Shown: positions 31,286 to 39,771 of the stretch, one piece after another
Layout: every line of letters begins with the position of its first letter
Position numbering within the stretch: the stretch's first letter is position 1
Assembly (NCBI GenBank): GCA_963717725.1
Contig: CAVQWS010000003.1
Location: 186,001-250,000, forward strand
Direction: 5' to 3'
Length of the DNA stretch: 64,000 bases
Source of the DNA: AC-32 sp963717725
GTDB taxonomy: Bacteria > Actinomycetota > Thermoleophilia > Gaiellales > Gaiellaceae
Made by a program: the position numbers and the translations under genes
Notes under the pieces: generated by a model
The model's database searches: none
Told to the model about the DNA's origin: nothing
The model's input: the letters and a program-made list of their open reading frames with translations, nothing else

Positions 31286-32410
31286 ATGAACGTTGCGGCA
31301 GCAGGCACCGCGGTCAAGGCTCCGGCAAAGAAGCGCTTCTGGAGCCTCGGTCGGCGTCGTCATGCCGAGCACAGCGTCTCGTTCCCGGAGCTCGTCTGGC
31401 TGCACCATCTCCGTCAGGATGAGCTGAAGAAGCGCGGCCACGATCCATACGAAGGCCCGGCGGACGCGCGCTATCGCCGGTACCTGAGCTGGTTCGAGGA
31501 GGAGCACGGGAAGATCGTCGACTCCTACTGGTGCGTCAACGACGCCTCGGGCGTGGCGCTCACGGTCAAGCGCCGGCCGCTGTTGTTCCCGGACGTCGTC
31601 CGCCTGCATTGGGCCACGGACTGGACGACCAAGGACAAGCCGAAGCTGATGAACATCCTCTACCGAGCGGAGGGGATCGCGGTGCGCGTGCACGAGGTGC
31701 TGCGCGACACGAGCCAGCGGCTCGCGATGCAGTCGCTGTTCACGGTCTTCAGCCACGTGCTCGGCTTCAGCGAGACCGAGCGGGCCCACAACGACCGCGC
31801 CTGTGCGGAGCTCGACCGCGAGACGCGCGCCGAGCTGAAGGGAATCGAGAGCTACTACCAGCGCGCCGCGGTGCGGTCGGGCCAGATCGTCTACGTCGGC
31901 GGGATGCTGCTCGGCGCACTGCCGCTCGTGGTGCTGGTCTTGCTGGCGTTCGTGCTGAAGCTGGCCGACTCGAACGACGCCGCCGTTCGGACCGGGCTCT
32001 TCTGCTTCGCGGCAGGAGGCCTGGGCGCCCTGATCAGCGTCATGTCCCGCATGACCTCCAACCGCATGCGGGTGGATTGGGAGTTCGGCAAGGACACGCT
32101 CCGCACGCTGGGTGCACTGCGCCCGTTCGTCGGCGGCGTGTTCGGGCTGATGACGTTCTTCGCCCTGAAGAGCGGAGTCGTAGCCCTCGACATCATCAAC
32201 TCCAGCAAGAGCGCCTACTTCTACATCCTGTTCGCGTTCGCCGCGGGCTTCAGCGAGCGGCTCGCGCAGGACATGCTGATCGCGCCCACGGTGGGAGCCG
32301 CTGCGGCCAAGGGCAAGCGGGCGGCTCAGGAACCGGAGACAGACGAGATGCCTCCACCTGCGCCCGACGACGAGGTCCAGCCGGCCACGACATCGGGAAC
32401 GGGGCTCTGA
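31286..32410 (+). CDS. Four-TM membrane protein with GFSER signature, paralogue A
   Basis: A 374-residue protein starting at ATG 31286 after GAGGAGGG. A soluble N-terminal half (residues 1-190) contains FPELVWLHHLRQDELKKRG, DSYWCVNDASGVALTVKRRP and a helical stretch. The C-terminal membrane module has paired helices near residues 208-233 and 240-258, then RVDWEFGKDTLRTLGALRPF and the final helices ending YILFAFAAGFSERLAQDML. The same plan occurs at 35823-36950. The GxxGALIS and AGFSER pieces resemble a widespread but uncharacterised membrane module. The peptidoglycan hydrolase gene starts 1 bp after its stop. Confidence 0.75.
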   Translation: MNVAAAGTAVKAPAKKRFWSLGRRRHAEHSVSFPELVWLHHLRQDELKKRGHDPYEGPADARYRRYLSWFEEEHGKIVDSYWCVNDASGVALTVKRRPLLFPDVVRLHWATDWTTKDKPKLMNILYRAEGIAVRVHEVLRDTSQRLAMQSLFTVFSHVLGFSETERAHNDRACAELDRETRAELKGIESYYQRAAVRSGQIVYVGGMLLGALPLVVLVLLAFVLKLADSNDAAVRTGLFCFAAGGLGALISVMSRMTSNRMRVDWEFGKDTLRTLGALRPFVGGVFGLMTFFALKSGVVALDIINSSKSAYFYILFAFAAGFSERLAQDMLIAPTVGAAAAKGKRAAQEPETDEMPPPAPDDEVQPATTSGTGL

Positions 32411-32411
32411 C

Positions 32412-33770
32412 ATGGCCGCGATGACACAGACCGCGCGCAAGCGATACGAGCTGCTCTACGAGTCATGTCTGTTGCGGCCGAACCGCCGGGCGGCGGTCGA
32501 CCAGCTCGTCGCCCGCATCAGGGCCTCGCGCCCGCGCTACCAGAAGGTCGGCAAGGCGCTCGGGATCCCGTGGTACGTGGTCGGGATCATCCACTCGCTG
32601 GAGGCGGGCGGAGACTTCACGCGCCACCTGCACAACGGCGACCCGCTGACGGCCCGCACCACGCACGTCCCGGCCGGACGGCCGAAGACGGGCAGGCCGC
32701 CGTTCACGTGGGAGCAGAGCGCGATCGATGCGCTGCGCGGCCAGGGGCTCGCCGCCTGGAAGGACTGGACCGTACCCGGAACGCTCTTCCAGCTCGAGGG
32801 CTACAACGGCTTCGGCTACCGCGACCACCACCCCGATGTGCCGTCGCCGTACCTCTGGAGTTGCTCGAACCACTACACCCGCGGGAAGTACGTCGCCGAC
32901 GGGCGGTTCTCGCCGACGGCGGTCTCGCAGCAGGTGGGCGCAGCGTTGCTGCTGAAGCAGCTGTCCTTGGCGAAGAAGGGCGCGAAGGCCATCACCGTGC
33001 AGCCGGGGCCGCGCGTGCTGCAGCTCGCCAACCCGCACGTGACCGGCCCGGACGTGGTCGAGGCGCAGAAGCTGCTGGCGAAGAACCCGTACGGCGCGTT
33101 CGACGCGGGCACGGCCGACGGCGACTACGGCGAGTTGACCGCCGGCGCCGTCCAGCGGGCGAAATGGGAGCTCGGCTACCCGGCCAACGCGCGCGACAGC
33201 ACGTTCGGCCCGCAGCTGAAGGCGTTCCTCTCGGGCACGAAGCCGCTGCCGGCGGCGTTCAAGAAGCGGCGGGTACAGCGCACGAAGCAGGCCGGCTCAC
33301 AGCAGGCGATCCGCAAGCGAATCGTCCAGTGGGCACTCTGGGGCTGCAAGAACGGCGGCCGGATCGCCTACACCCAGAACGGCAATGTCAGGCTCTCGCA
33401 GCTCGGCAAGAACGCGTCCGTGCCGCTCGCGACCGACTGCTCCGGCTTCGCGACGCTCTGCTACTCGTGGGCCGGCGCGCCGAACCCGAACGCGACGGGG
33501 GCCTTTGACGCGCGCCAGCCTGCCTTCACCGGTTCGATGCTCGGTCACATGCGGAAGATCCCGAAGGCCTCGGCACAGCCCGGCGACCTGGTGGTCTGGA
33601 CGCCACCCGGCACCGGGCAGCACGTGTGCCTGGTGGTCGCCGGAGGTGCCGACCCGATGCTCGTCTCGCACGGCGACGACTCGGGCCCGAAGAAGCTTCG
33701 CTTCTCGGCCGAGGACGCCTACCAGCGCGGCCACGGACACGGCACTGCGGTCTGGCTGAGCGCGTTCTAG
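32412..33770 (+). CDS. Modular peptidoglycan hydrolase (lysozyme-like, PG-binding, NlpC/P60-like)
   Basis: A 452-residue protein with no signal peptide or TM helix. Residues 1-170 match the lysozyme-family domain COG5526 type (WYVVGIIHSLEAGGDFTRHL, NGDPLTARTTHVPAGRPKTG, FQLEGYNGFGYRDHHPDVP). A peptidoglycan-binding-like region lies near 200-270 (DGDYGELTAGAVQRAKWELG). Residues 300-452 form an NlpC/P60-like peptidase: catalytic cysteine in TDCSGFATLCYSWAG, histidine in GQHVCLVVAGG. The lack of a leader is odd for a wall enzyme and recalls phage endolysins that need a holin; the four-TM gene directly upstream could serve, but that is speculation. Confidence 0.82.
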   Translation: MAAMTQTARKRYELLYESCLLRPNRRAAVDQLVARIRASRPRYQKVGKALGIPWYVVGIIHSLEAGGDFTRHLHNGDPLTARTTHVPAGRPKTGRPPFTWEQSAIDALRGQGLAAWKDWTVPGTLFQLEGYNGFGYRDHHPDVPSPYLWSCSNHYTRGKYVADGRFSPTAVSQQVGAALLLKQLSLAKKGAKAITVQPGPRVLQLANPHVTGPDVVEAQKLLAKNPYGAFDAGTADGDYGELTAGAVQRAKWELGYPANARDSTFGPQLKAFLSGTKPLPAAFKKRRVQRTKQAGSQQAIRKRIVQWALWGCKNGGRIAYTQNGNVRLSQLGKNASVPLATDCSGFATLCYSWAGAPNPNATGAFDARQPAFTGSMLGHMRKIPKASAQPGDLVVWTPPGTGQHVCLVVAGGADPMLVSHGDDSGPKKLRFSAEDAYQRGHGHGTAVWLSAF

Positions 33771-33782
33771 TAGAAACCGCAC

Positions 33783-34194
33783 ATGAGCGTTGCCGAGACC
33801 CTGGGCCAGCTAGCCCTGTTCGCCGACCTGACGCCCTCGCAGTTGGAGGCGATCGCCCACTCGCACGAGGAGGACGTCTTCGCGCCCGGCGAGCGCGTCC
33901 TGCGCCGCGGCCTCAGCGGCGGCAACTTCTACGTGATCCTCGAGGGCGAGGCCTCGGTCGAGATCGACGGCGAATCGCGTGCAAAGCTCGGGCGCGGCGA
34001 GTTCTTCGGCGAGATCTCCGCACTGGCCGGCGAGACACCGACCGCAGACGTGGTCGCCTTCACGATGCTCCGCTGCCTCGTGATCCCCGGCCCGCAGCTC
34101 GAAGCGCCTGCTGCTCGACCGGCCGCAGCTGATGCTGCGCATGCTGCGCATCGAGGCGCGGCGGCTGCGGACCACGCTCGAGTGGCAGCCGTAG
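33783..34194 (+). CDS. Cyclic-nucleotide-binding-domain protein, frameshifted near its end
   Basis: The ATG at 33783 starts a CRP-like cNMP-binding domain: LADLTPSQLEAIAHSHEED, FYVILEGEASVEIDG and GEFFGEISALAGETPTADV. Near 34110 the sequence needs one base removed (GAAGCGCCTG) to go on as LLLDRPQLMLRMLRIEARRL and stop at TAG 34192-34194. Uncorrected, the frame runs straight into the following oxidoreductase and would create a fusion. Corrected, the protein is about 137 residues with no helix-turn-helix, a stand-alone sensor domain. The overlap with the next start is GTGGCAGCCGTAG. Confidence 0.72.
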
Positions 34195-35654
34195 AGCGCC
34201 CGTTCCCGCCCGGCGACTACGACGTGGTCGTCGTCGGCAGCGGCCCGGGCGGGCTGCAGACGAGCTACTGCCTGCGGCAGCTCGGGATCAGGCACGCGCT
34301 GCTCTCGCGGGACGAGCAGCCGGGCGGCATGTTCCAGCGCTTCCCGATCTTCCAGCGGCTGATCACCTGGACGAAGCCGGACGCGCCGGTCGAGCGCACC
34401 ACACGCGAGTACGAGTGGTACGACCACAACAGCCTGCTCGCCGAGGAGCCGGAGCTGAAGGCCCTTGTGCCCGCGCTGATGGACCGCGCCTTCGACCTAC
34501 CCTCACGCGCCGAGATGGAGTCCGGCCTGACCGCGTTCGCCGAGCGAGCCCGGCTCGAGGCGCGCTACGGCTGCACCTGGGAGTCGACCCGCTACGACGG
34601 CGACCGGCTCGTGCTCGAGACGAGCGACGGCGAGTACCGTTGCCGCGCGGCGGTCTTTGCGCTCGGGGTCACCCAGGCGTGGCGCGCGGAGGTTCCCGGG
34701 CTCGAGCACGCGGCCCACTACGTCGACACGCGCGTGCCGGAGCGCTACGCCGGCCGCGACGTGTTCGTGGTCGGCAAGCGCAACTCCGGCTTCGAGGTCG
34801 CGCAGGGGATCCTGCCCTGGGCGCGCTCGATCGTGCTCGGCTCGCCGCGTCCGGTGCAGACCGACGCGCTCGCCCTCTCGGCGCTGCGCGTGCGCTACCT
34901 GCACCCCTACGACGAGTACGCCCGCGGCGGCCCCGGTACCTATGTGATCGACGTGACCATCGAGCGGATCGAGCGCATCGGCGAGCGGTTGCGTGTGTCC
35001 ACTCGCGGCACGACCTGGGATGGCGCGCTCGAGTTCGAGGTCGACGACGTAATCGCCGCGACCGGGTTCCAGACGCCGCTGCAGGACCTGCCGCAGCTCG
35101 GACTGGTGACCGTCGCGGACGGGCGGATCCCGGCGCTCACGCCGTTCTGGGAGAGCGTCTCACTGCCGGGCGTGTTCTTCGCCGGGAACGCCTCCCAGGG
35201 CGCGCGTGGCATCGGCAAGCACGGCGCGGGCGCAAGCTCGAGCTCAGTGAACGGCTTCCGCTACAACGCGCGTGTGCTCGCCCGTCACCTGGCGGAACGG
35301 CTCGACGGGCGGGAGCCTGCGCGCACGCCGGTGGGCGAAGTGGTGCCGTTCCTACTGCGGGAGCTGACGGCCGCGCCCGAGTTGTGGGTGCAGAAGGGCT
35401 ATCTCTGCCGCGTCGTCTCGGCGGAAGACGGCTCCTACCTGGACGAAGGCGTCGTCCCGCTCTCGTCGTTCCTCGACGCGGCAGGGCCCGACGCGCTCGC
35501 CGCAACGGTGGAGGTCGACGAGGCCGGAAAGATCATTCCGATGCTCTATGTCCGCCGCGGCGGAGACGTCCTCGAGCACCAGCTCGAGCCGCATCCGCTG
35601 CACGAGTACGAGGGCGAGCGCTACCGCAACGAGCTGACCGCAATCACCGGCTAG
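34182..35654 (+). CDS. FAD-dependent pyridine nucleotide-disulfide oxidoreductase-like protein
   Basis: A 490-residue flavoenzyme. The FAD-binding Rossmann is YDVVVVGSGPGGLQTSYCLR, a second nucleotide-binding site is RDVFVVGKRNSGFEVAQGI, and the ATG-like motif VIAATGFQTPLQDL precedes the FAD-ribityl loop GVFFAGNASQGARGIGKHGA. It resembles YpdA-like and flavin-monooxygenase-like proteins; no CxxC redox pair is seen, so it is not a classical thioredoxin reductase. The chosen GTG overlaps the repaired end of the cNMP-domain gene. In other genomes cNMP domains are fused or adjacent to such reductases. A hairpin terminator overlaps its stop codon. Confidence 0.84.
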   Translation: MAAVERPFPPGDYDVVVVGSGPGGLQTSYCLRQLGIRHALLSRDEQPGGMFQRFPIFQRLITWTKPDAPVERTTREYEWYDHNSLLAEEPELKALVPALMDRAFDLPSRAEMESGLTAFAERARLEARYGCTWESTRYDGDRLVLETSDGEYRCRAAVFALGVTQAWRAEVPGLEHAAHYVDTRVPERYAGRDVFVVGKRNSGFEVAQGILPWARSIVLGSPRPVQTDALALSALRVRYLHPYDEYARGGPGTYVIDVTIERIERIGERLRVSTRGTTWDGALEFEVDDVIAATGFQTPLQDLPQLGLVTVADGRIPALTPFWESVSLPGVFFAGNASQGARGIGKHGAGASSSSVNGFRYNARVLARHLAERLDGREPARTPVGEVVPFLLRELTAAPELWVQKGYLCRVVSAEDGSYLDEGVVPLSSFLDAAGPDALAATVEVDEAGKIIPMLYVRRGGDVLEHQLEPHPLHEYEGERYRNELTAITG

Positions 35655-35677
35655 GGCCCCCGTGTGGGCCCCTAGCC
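35649..35677 (+). terminator. Hairpin at the stop of the FAD oxidoreductase gene
   Basis: GGCTAGGG (35649-35656) pairs with CCCTAGCC (35670-35677), extended by CCC/GGG across a one-base bulge, loop CCGTGT. The TAG stop lies inside the left arm. Stem strength and position suggest a terminator without a T-tract. Confidence 0.55.
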
Positions 35678-35822
35678 GAGCGACCCGATAGCAGGTCGCG
35701 CTGGTGGTGTTGCCCCTGACCGTCGGGCCGATCGAGTCCGTCGTGTCGTAGAAGAGGTGGCCAAGCGCTACTGCGTCGTCTACCAGACCCTCGCAGGTGG
35801 CGTGCCGCTCGAGGTCAGCCGC

Positions 35823-36950
35823 TCAGCCAGTCGCTGACGCCCCTGCACTTCCCTCTTCCACGATGTCTGACCGCGCGCTGCTGTCCGACTCGTCCGTTGC
35901 TCCCTGAGCGGGCACCAAGCCCGCAACGTTCTTGGCCAGCACCCGCGTGAAGCGCTCGCTAAAGCCGGCGACGAAGGCGAGTGAGCCGTAGTAGTACAAG
36001 GAGGTGTCGTCGGTGGGCTGTGTCGTCCCGAGAACCCCGCTCGCCAGCACGAAGTAGGTGAAGACGCCGAAGACGACTCCCAGAACGGGCCGGTAGCTCC
36101 CGAGCATGTAGAGCACGCGCTTGCCAAGGTCGTAGTGGACCGGGAACGACTTGTCCGAGGCCATGCGCTGGAGGACGCTCACAAACGCCCCGATCGCGCC
36201 GGCGGCAGCCGAAAGCACGATCGCTTGCACATGTCTGTCCCAGTTGACGGAACCCCAGAGAACGAGCGGCGCCAGGACGAGCCCGACCAGAAAGGTCATC
36301 AGCAGCAGCCCGATGATCATCCCCTGCGTGTAGACCGTTAGGCCGATACGCACGCCCGCCCGCCGGTAGTAGTCGCGGATCTCCCGCAGCTCGTGATCTT
36401 CCTCGGCGGCGATCTCATCCGCCTGGGCGTCGTCCACCTTGCCTTCGGCGCGGTCGATCACGCCGAGCACGTGACTCGCGACGGCCATGAGCCGCTTCAA
36501 GCCGACGCTCTCGCTTGTGTACCTGAGCACCTCGCTGATGCGGATCGAAAGGTTCTCGCAGTCGAACAGCACGTCCGCCAGCGGCGGGTTGTGTCGCGTC
36601 ACCCAGTCGGTGGAGCGGTGGAACTCACGCCGGTCGTTGATGAACGGGCTCAACAGGAGCGGCGCCTTCTTGAAGGTGAGCGCGACTGCGGATGGCTCGA
36701 CGATCGACCAGTACTCGCCCACGATCTCACCGTGTCTGGCCTCGAAGGCGGCTCTGGTTTCGCGATAGCGGTCGGCGGCTTCCGGGTTGTCGGTGCTGCC
36801 CGTACGCCGTCGGCGCTCCCAGTGGAAATGGTCCCAGGTCAGGTCGGGGAACGTGACCTGTTGCAGCTCCAGGCGTTCCGTCTTGTCGCCGACTGCCAGG
36901 GGAGCTGCCTCGGCGTGGCCGTGAAAGAGTCGCGCGAGCACGGTGTTCAT
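35823..36950 (-). CDS. Four-TM membrane protein with GFSER signature, paralogue B
   Basis: A 375-residue relative of the protein at 31286. ATG 36950 follows AGGAGG. The soluble half contains FPDLTWDHFHWERRRR, GEYWSIVEPSAVALTFKKAP and SHVLGVIDRAEG, matching paralogue A (SHVLGFSETERA). Membrane helices are GLTVYTQGMIIGLLLMTF, then WDRHVQAIVLSAAAGAIGAF, YRPVLGVVFGVFTYFVLASG and YYGSLAFVAGFSERFTRVLA. It is on the opposite strand and closes the cassette that contains the hydrolase and FAD enzyme. Function unknown; conserved spacing between paralogues points to selection on the membrane module. Confidence 0.75.
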   Translation of the reverse strand: MNTVLARLFHGHAEAAPLAVGDKTERLELQQVTFPDLTWDHFHWERRRRTGSTDNPEAADRYRETRAAFEARHGEIVGEYWSIVEPSAVALTFKKAPLLLSPFINDRREFHRSTDWVTRHNPPLADVLFDCENLSIRISEVLRYTSESVGLKRLMAVASHVLGVIDRAEGKVDDAQADEIAAEEDHELREIRDYYRRAGVRIGLTVYTQGMIIGLLLMTFLVGLVLAPLVLWGSVNWDRHVQAIVLSAAAGAIGAFVSVLQRMASDKSFPVHYDLGKRVLYMLGSYRPVLGVVFGVFTYFVLASGVLGTTQPTDDTSLYYYGSLAFVAGFSERFTRVLAKNVAGLVPAQGATDESDSSARSDIVEEGSAGASATG

Positions 36951-37104
36951 CTGGCCTCCTGCCTCGTCCGTGCCGCAAACGAACGGTTTCCTTCGTTTGA
37001 AGGTACGACCTTCGGGCCGCGTGTGCAAGCCCGCGGGCCTGCCGGCGAGGGACCTCGAGCCGCCCGGCGGGCGTATCTCCTCCAGACGCGACGAAGGAGG
37101 AGCG

Positions 37105-38091
37105 ATGAGACGGCTGATCTTGGGGCTGCTGGGAAGCGCGGCAATCGTCTCCGGCGCCGGGGCGGCGGCCGCGAGTGCCGACGGGCTGCCCGTGCTGGGA
37201 GTTGACGTCGGCTCGAAGGGCGTCACCGTTCCGGACGCCGCCGCGCGCTACGTGACGTTGTGGTCGGGCCCGAAGACGACCGTGGTCGCCCGCGTCCGGC
37301 GAAACGGCGGGCGGGTCGACCGCTCAAGGCTCCTCGAGGGAACGTTCACGGTTCCCGCAGTCGCCTACGACAGCTCAGCGAGCGGCCTCTCTGCCGACGG
37401 CAAGGTGCTCGTCCTGATCCAGCCGCGGGTCTCGTTCCCGCGGGCTCGAACCTCGTTCGCGGTGCTCGACGCCCGCCACTTGCGCGTCGTGAAGGTGCTG
37501 CGGCTAAAGGGTGACTTCAGCTTCGACGCGATCTCGCCGAGCGGCAAACGGATCTACCTGATCCAGTACCTCTCGGCGAACGATCCGACGAAGTACGCGG
37601 TTCGCGCGTTCGACGTTGGAGCCGGCCGCCTGCTGCCCGAGCCGGTCGTCGATCCGCACGAACCCGACGAGCAGATGCGCGGACAGCCGCTCTCGCGGGC
37701 GATGAGCCCCGACGGGCGTTGGGCCTACACGCTCTACGACGGCAACGGCAAGACGCCGTTCGTACACGCGCTCGACACGAGCCGCGCGACCGCGCGCTGC
37801 ATCGACCTCGACGCGCTCGGGGGAGCTGAAAACCTCTGGCGCCTGCGCCTGAGCATCCGCGGCGGCGGGAAGCAACTCGCCGTCCGGGACGGGAGCCAGA
37901 CCGAGCTCGTGGTCAGCACGAGGACGTTCGCGGTGAGCTCGCCATCGGCTCCGGTGGCGGCTTCCCAGGAGTCGAGCCTGACCTGGCCCTGGGCTGCCGG
38001 GGCAGGCGCGCTCGCGCTGGCGCTCGCCGCCGCCGCCCTGGTCGTGGCGGCTCAGAGGAAGAACGTGAGCTTGTCCGAGACCCAGCACTGA
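37105..38091 (+). CDS. Exported protein with C-terminal TM anchor, propeller-like
   Basis: A 328-residue protein with ATG 37105 after AAGGAGG. A signal peptide ends near SGAGAAAASA. The middle has repeating motifs that resemble beta-propeller blades (FDAISPSGKRIYLIQYLS, RAMSPDGRWAYTLYDG). A C-terminal TM helix (AAGAGALALALAAAALVVAA) anchors it to the membrane. It is probably an extracytoplasmic binding or structural protein. Its 3' end overlaps the converging phospholipase D-type gene by 40 bp. Confidence 0.72.
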   Translation: MRRLILGLLGSAAIVSGAGAAAASADGLPVLGVDVGSKGVTVPDAAARYVTLWSGPKTTVVARVRRNGGRVDRSRLLEGTFTVPAVAYDSSASGLSADGKVLVLIQPRVSFPRARTSFAVLDARHLRVVKVLRLKGDFSFDAISPSGKRIYLIQYLSANDPTKYAVRAFDVGAGRLLPEPVVDPHEPDEQMRGQPLSRAMSPDGRWAYTLYDGNGKTPFVHALDTSRATARCIDLDALGGAENLWRLRLSIRGGGKQLAVRDGSQTELVVSTRTFAVSSPSAPVAASQESSLTWPWAAGAGALALALAAAALVVAAQRKNVSLSETQH

Positions 38092-39371
38092 ATGCGATCG
38101 CGCGTCCCCGCCGGAGGCTCGGCGCGCTTCGCCCTGGCGATGTCGGGCTCGAACAGCCGCTCCTCGAACAGCGCCGCGGCCTCCGGGCTTCGGGCGATCA
38201 TCATGATCTCCGAGTTGCGGTAGAGCGCCCAGGCGTCGAGGTTGACGGTGCCGAAGCTGACCAGGTCGTCGGCGACCACGATCTTGGCGTGGACGACCGT
38301 GCCGGGCAGCTCCCACACCTCGACGCCTGCGCCGGCCAGCTCGGCGTACCGGTGCCTGAGCGCCGCGCCGGCCTGGGCGTTGTTGGAGATCTCGGAGACG
38401 AGCACCCGCACCGTCACCCCACGCCCCGCAGCGGCGAGGATGCGGCCGATCGCGTCACGGTCGGTCAGGTAGGGGTTCGCGATGTCGAGCCGCTCGCGCG
38501 CCGAGTCGATCTGTTCGCGGATCGCCTGCGAGGCCGCGACCAGCCCACCCGGGAGCACCTCGGCGAGCGCAACCGGGGTCGTGCCGAGGTCGGCCTGCTC
38601 GGGAAACAGGTGCGACAGGTCGTCCGGCAGCGGCCCGCCGCGCCGCTGGAAGCCGCCCAGAAAGGCGGCCTGCGCCTGGCGCACGACGCCGCCGGTGACG
38701 CGCACCATCACGTCGTGGAAGCTGCCGTCCTCGAAGTGATCCTCCAGGCCCGCTCCGCCGATCCACGCCACCGAACCGTCGACCACGTACAACTTGCGAT
38801 GGTCGACCCGGCCGAGTTCGCCGTCCCTCCACACGAGCCGCTGGCGATCAGGGAAGAGGCCGTACCGGTCGAGCGGCGAGAAGTCGCTGACGACGATCTC
38901 CGCGCCCGCCGCCGCGAGACCGGTGAACATCGCGCGCGCGGCCCCGTAGGGCCGGGACCCGAGTCGGTCGACGAGCACTCGCACCTCGACCCCGTCCGCC
39001 AGCTTCCGGTTCAGCAGTTCGGCCATCTTGGTTCCGGCCGTGCCCTCCCTCCAACCGAACATCAGGATGTGCGCGGACGAGGTCGCCGCCTCGACATCCG
39101 CGAAGATGCGAGGGAAGAAGCTCGCGCCCTCGACCCACGGCTCGATCGTCGCCGCCGTTGACCACGCGAAGCGCAGGGGTCCGGGCGACGCCTCGACCGC
39201 GGCCTCGGCGCCCTCGGGCGTCACCGCGTCAGGCGGCGGCGGCCAGCTCGGATGCTGCGGAATCGAGAGCACGCGCCGGTAGAGCGCGACGAGGAGCCAG
39301 GCCCCGAGAAGCGCGACGGCCGCGAGCGCCCGCCGCCCACGCCGCGCCCTCGTCCTCGTATCCCGACCCAT
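38052..39371 (-). CDS. Phospholipase D-superfamily protein, cardiolipin synthase-like
   Basis: A 439-residue membrane enzyme. An N-terminal TM helix (ALAAVALLGAWLLVALYRR) is followed by two HKD motifs: RVDHRKLYVVDGSVAWIGG with FHDVMVRVTG, and TVVHAKIVVADDLVSFGT with NLDAWALYRNSE. These are the paired catalytic halves of bacterial cardiolipin synthases, which transfer phosphatidyl groups between phosphatidylglycerols. The second motif has the standard H-x-K-x4-D, and the first is likewise complete. It lies directly after a small membrane gene (TAGATG junction). Confidence 0.88.
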   Translation of the reverse strand: MGRDTRTRARRGRRALAAVALLGAWLLVALYRRVLSIPQHPSWPPPPDAVTPEGAEAAVEASPGPLRFAWSTAATIEPWVEGASFFPRIFADVEAATSSAHILMFGWREGTAGTKMAELLNRKLADGVEVRVLVDRLGSRPYGAARAMFTGLAAAGAEIVVSDFSPLDRYGLFPDRQRLVWRDGELGRVDHRKLYVVDGSVAWIGGAGLEDHFEDGSFHDVMVRVTGGVVRQAQAAFLGGFQRRGGPLPDDLSHLFPEQADLGTTPVALAEVLPGGLVAASQAIREQIDSARERLDIANPYLTDRDAIGRILAAAGRGVTVRVLVSEISNNAQAGAALRHRYAELAGAGVEVWELPGTVVHAKIVVADDLVSFGTVNLDAWALYRNSEIMMIARSPEAAALFEERLFEPDIARAKRAEPPAGTRDRIQCWVSDKLTFFL

Positions 39372-39527
39372 CTAGGCGAGGAACCGGCGTGAGAGCCATC
39401 CGGCAAGCGCACCAAGTAGCAGCCCGGCCTCGGGTGCAAAGGGAACGTCGGTGGTCACGCTTACGAGGATGCCGAGCGCGAGCCCGATCACCGCTCCGAC
39501 TACCGGTAAGAACCACGTTCCCCTCAA
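39372..39527 (-). CDS. Small two-TM membrane protein upstream of the PLD gene
   Basis: From TTG 39527 the frame reads MRGTWFLPVVGAVIGLALGI, then SVTTDVPFAPEAGLLLGALA and a final LSRRFLA, giving two hydrophobic helices in 51 residues. Upstream in-frame starts would fall inside the tRNA, so TTG is preferred. Its stop abuts the ATG of the cardiolipin synthase-like gene (TAGATG), suggesting an operon. Possible membrane subunit; function unknown. Confidence 0.55.
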   Translation of the reverse strand: MRGTWFLPVVGAVIGLALGILVSVTTDVPFAPEAGLLLGALAGWLSRRFLA

Positions 39528-39565
39528 AGCCCGCTCGCACTCTACTGCCGGAGCTAGAGGAGTTA

Positions 39566-39639
39566 TGGGCCCGCCTGGATTCGAACCAGGGACCAACGGA
39601 TTATGAGTCCGCTGCTCTGACCAGCTGAGCTACGGGCCC
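39566..39639 (-). tRNA. tRNA with CAU anticodon (elongator Met most likely)
   Basis: A 74-nt cloverleaf on the minus strand. The acceptor stem GGGCCCG pairs with CGGGCCC and ends with discriminator A. The D-arm is GCTC/GAGC, the anticodon stem GCGGA/TCCGT has loop CTCATAA with anticodon CAU, and the T-arm is CCTGG TTCGAAT CCAGG. CCA is not encoded. CAU with this body fits elongator methionine, but a lysidine-modified tRNA-Ile2 cannot be excluded. The lack of an initiator-type unpaired first base argues against tRNA-fMet. Confidence 0.92.
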
Positions 39640-39771
39640 GGCTTGTCTAGCGTAACGGGGTCGTCGGGTTTGCTCCCGTGCAGTTCGGCTAGACGTGAAC
39701 CGGGTGCAACCCTCACAATAGGCGGCGTTGTTCCGCACTCCAGGGCCGTCCACGAAGGAGGGTGGCGAACC

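Noticed and set aside
33783..35654. A true fusion of cNMP-binding domain and FAD oxidoreductase
   Set aside because: The linker is compositionally odd, and another frame continues the sensor domain to a natural stop that overlaps a good GTG start.
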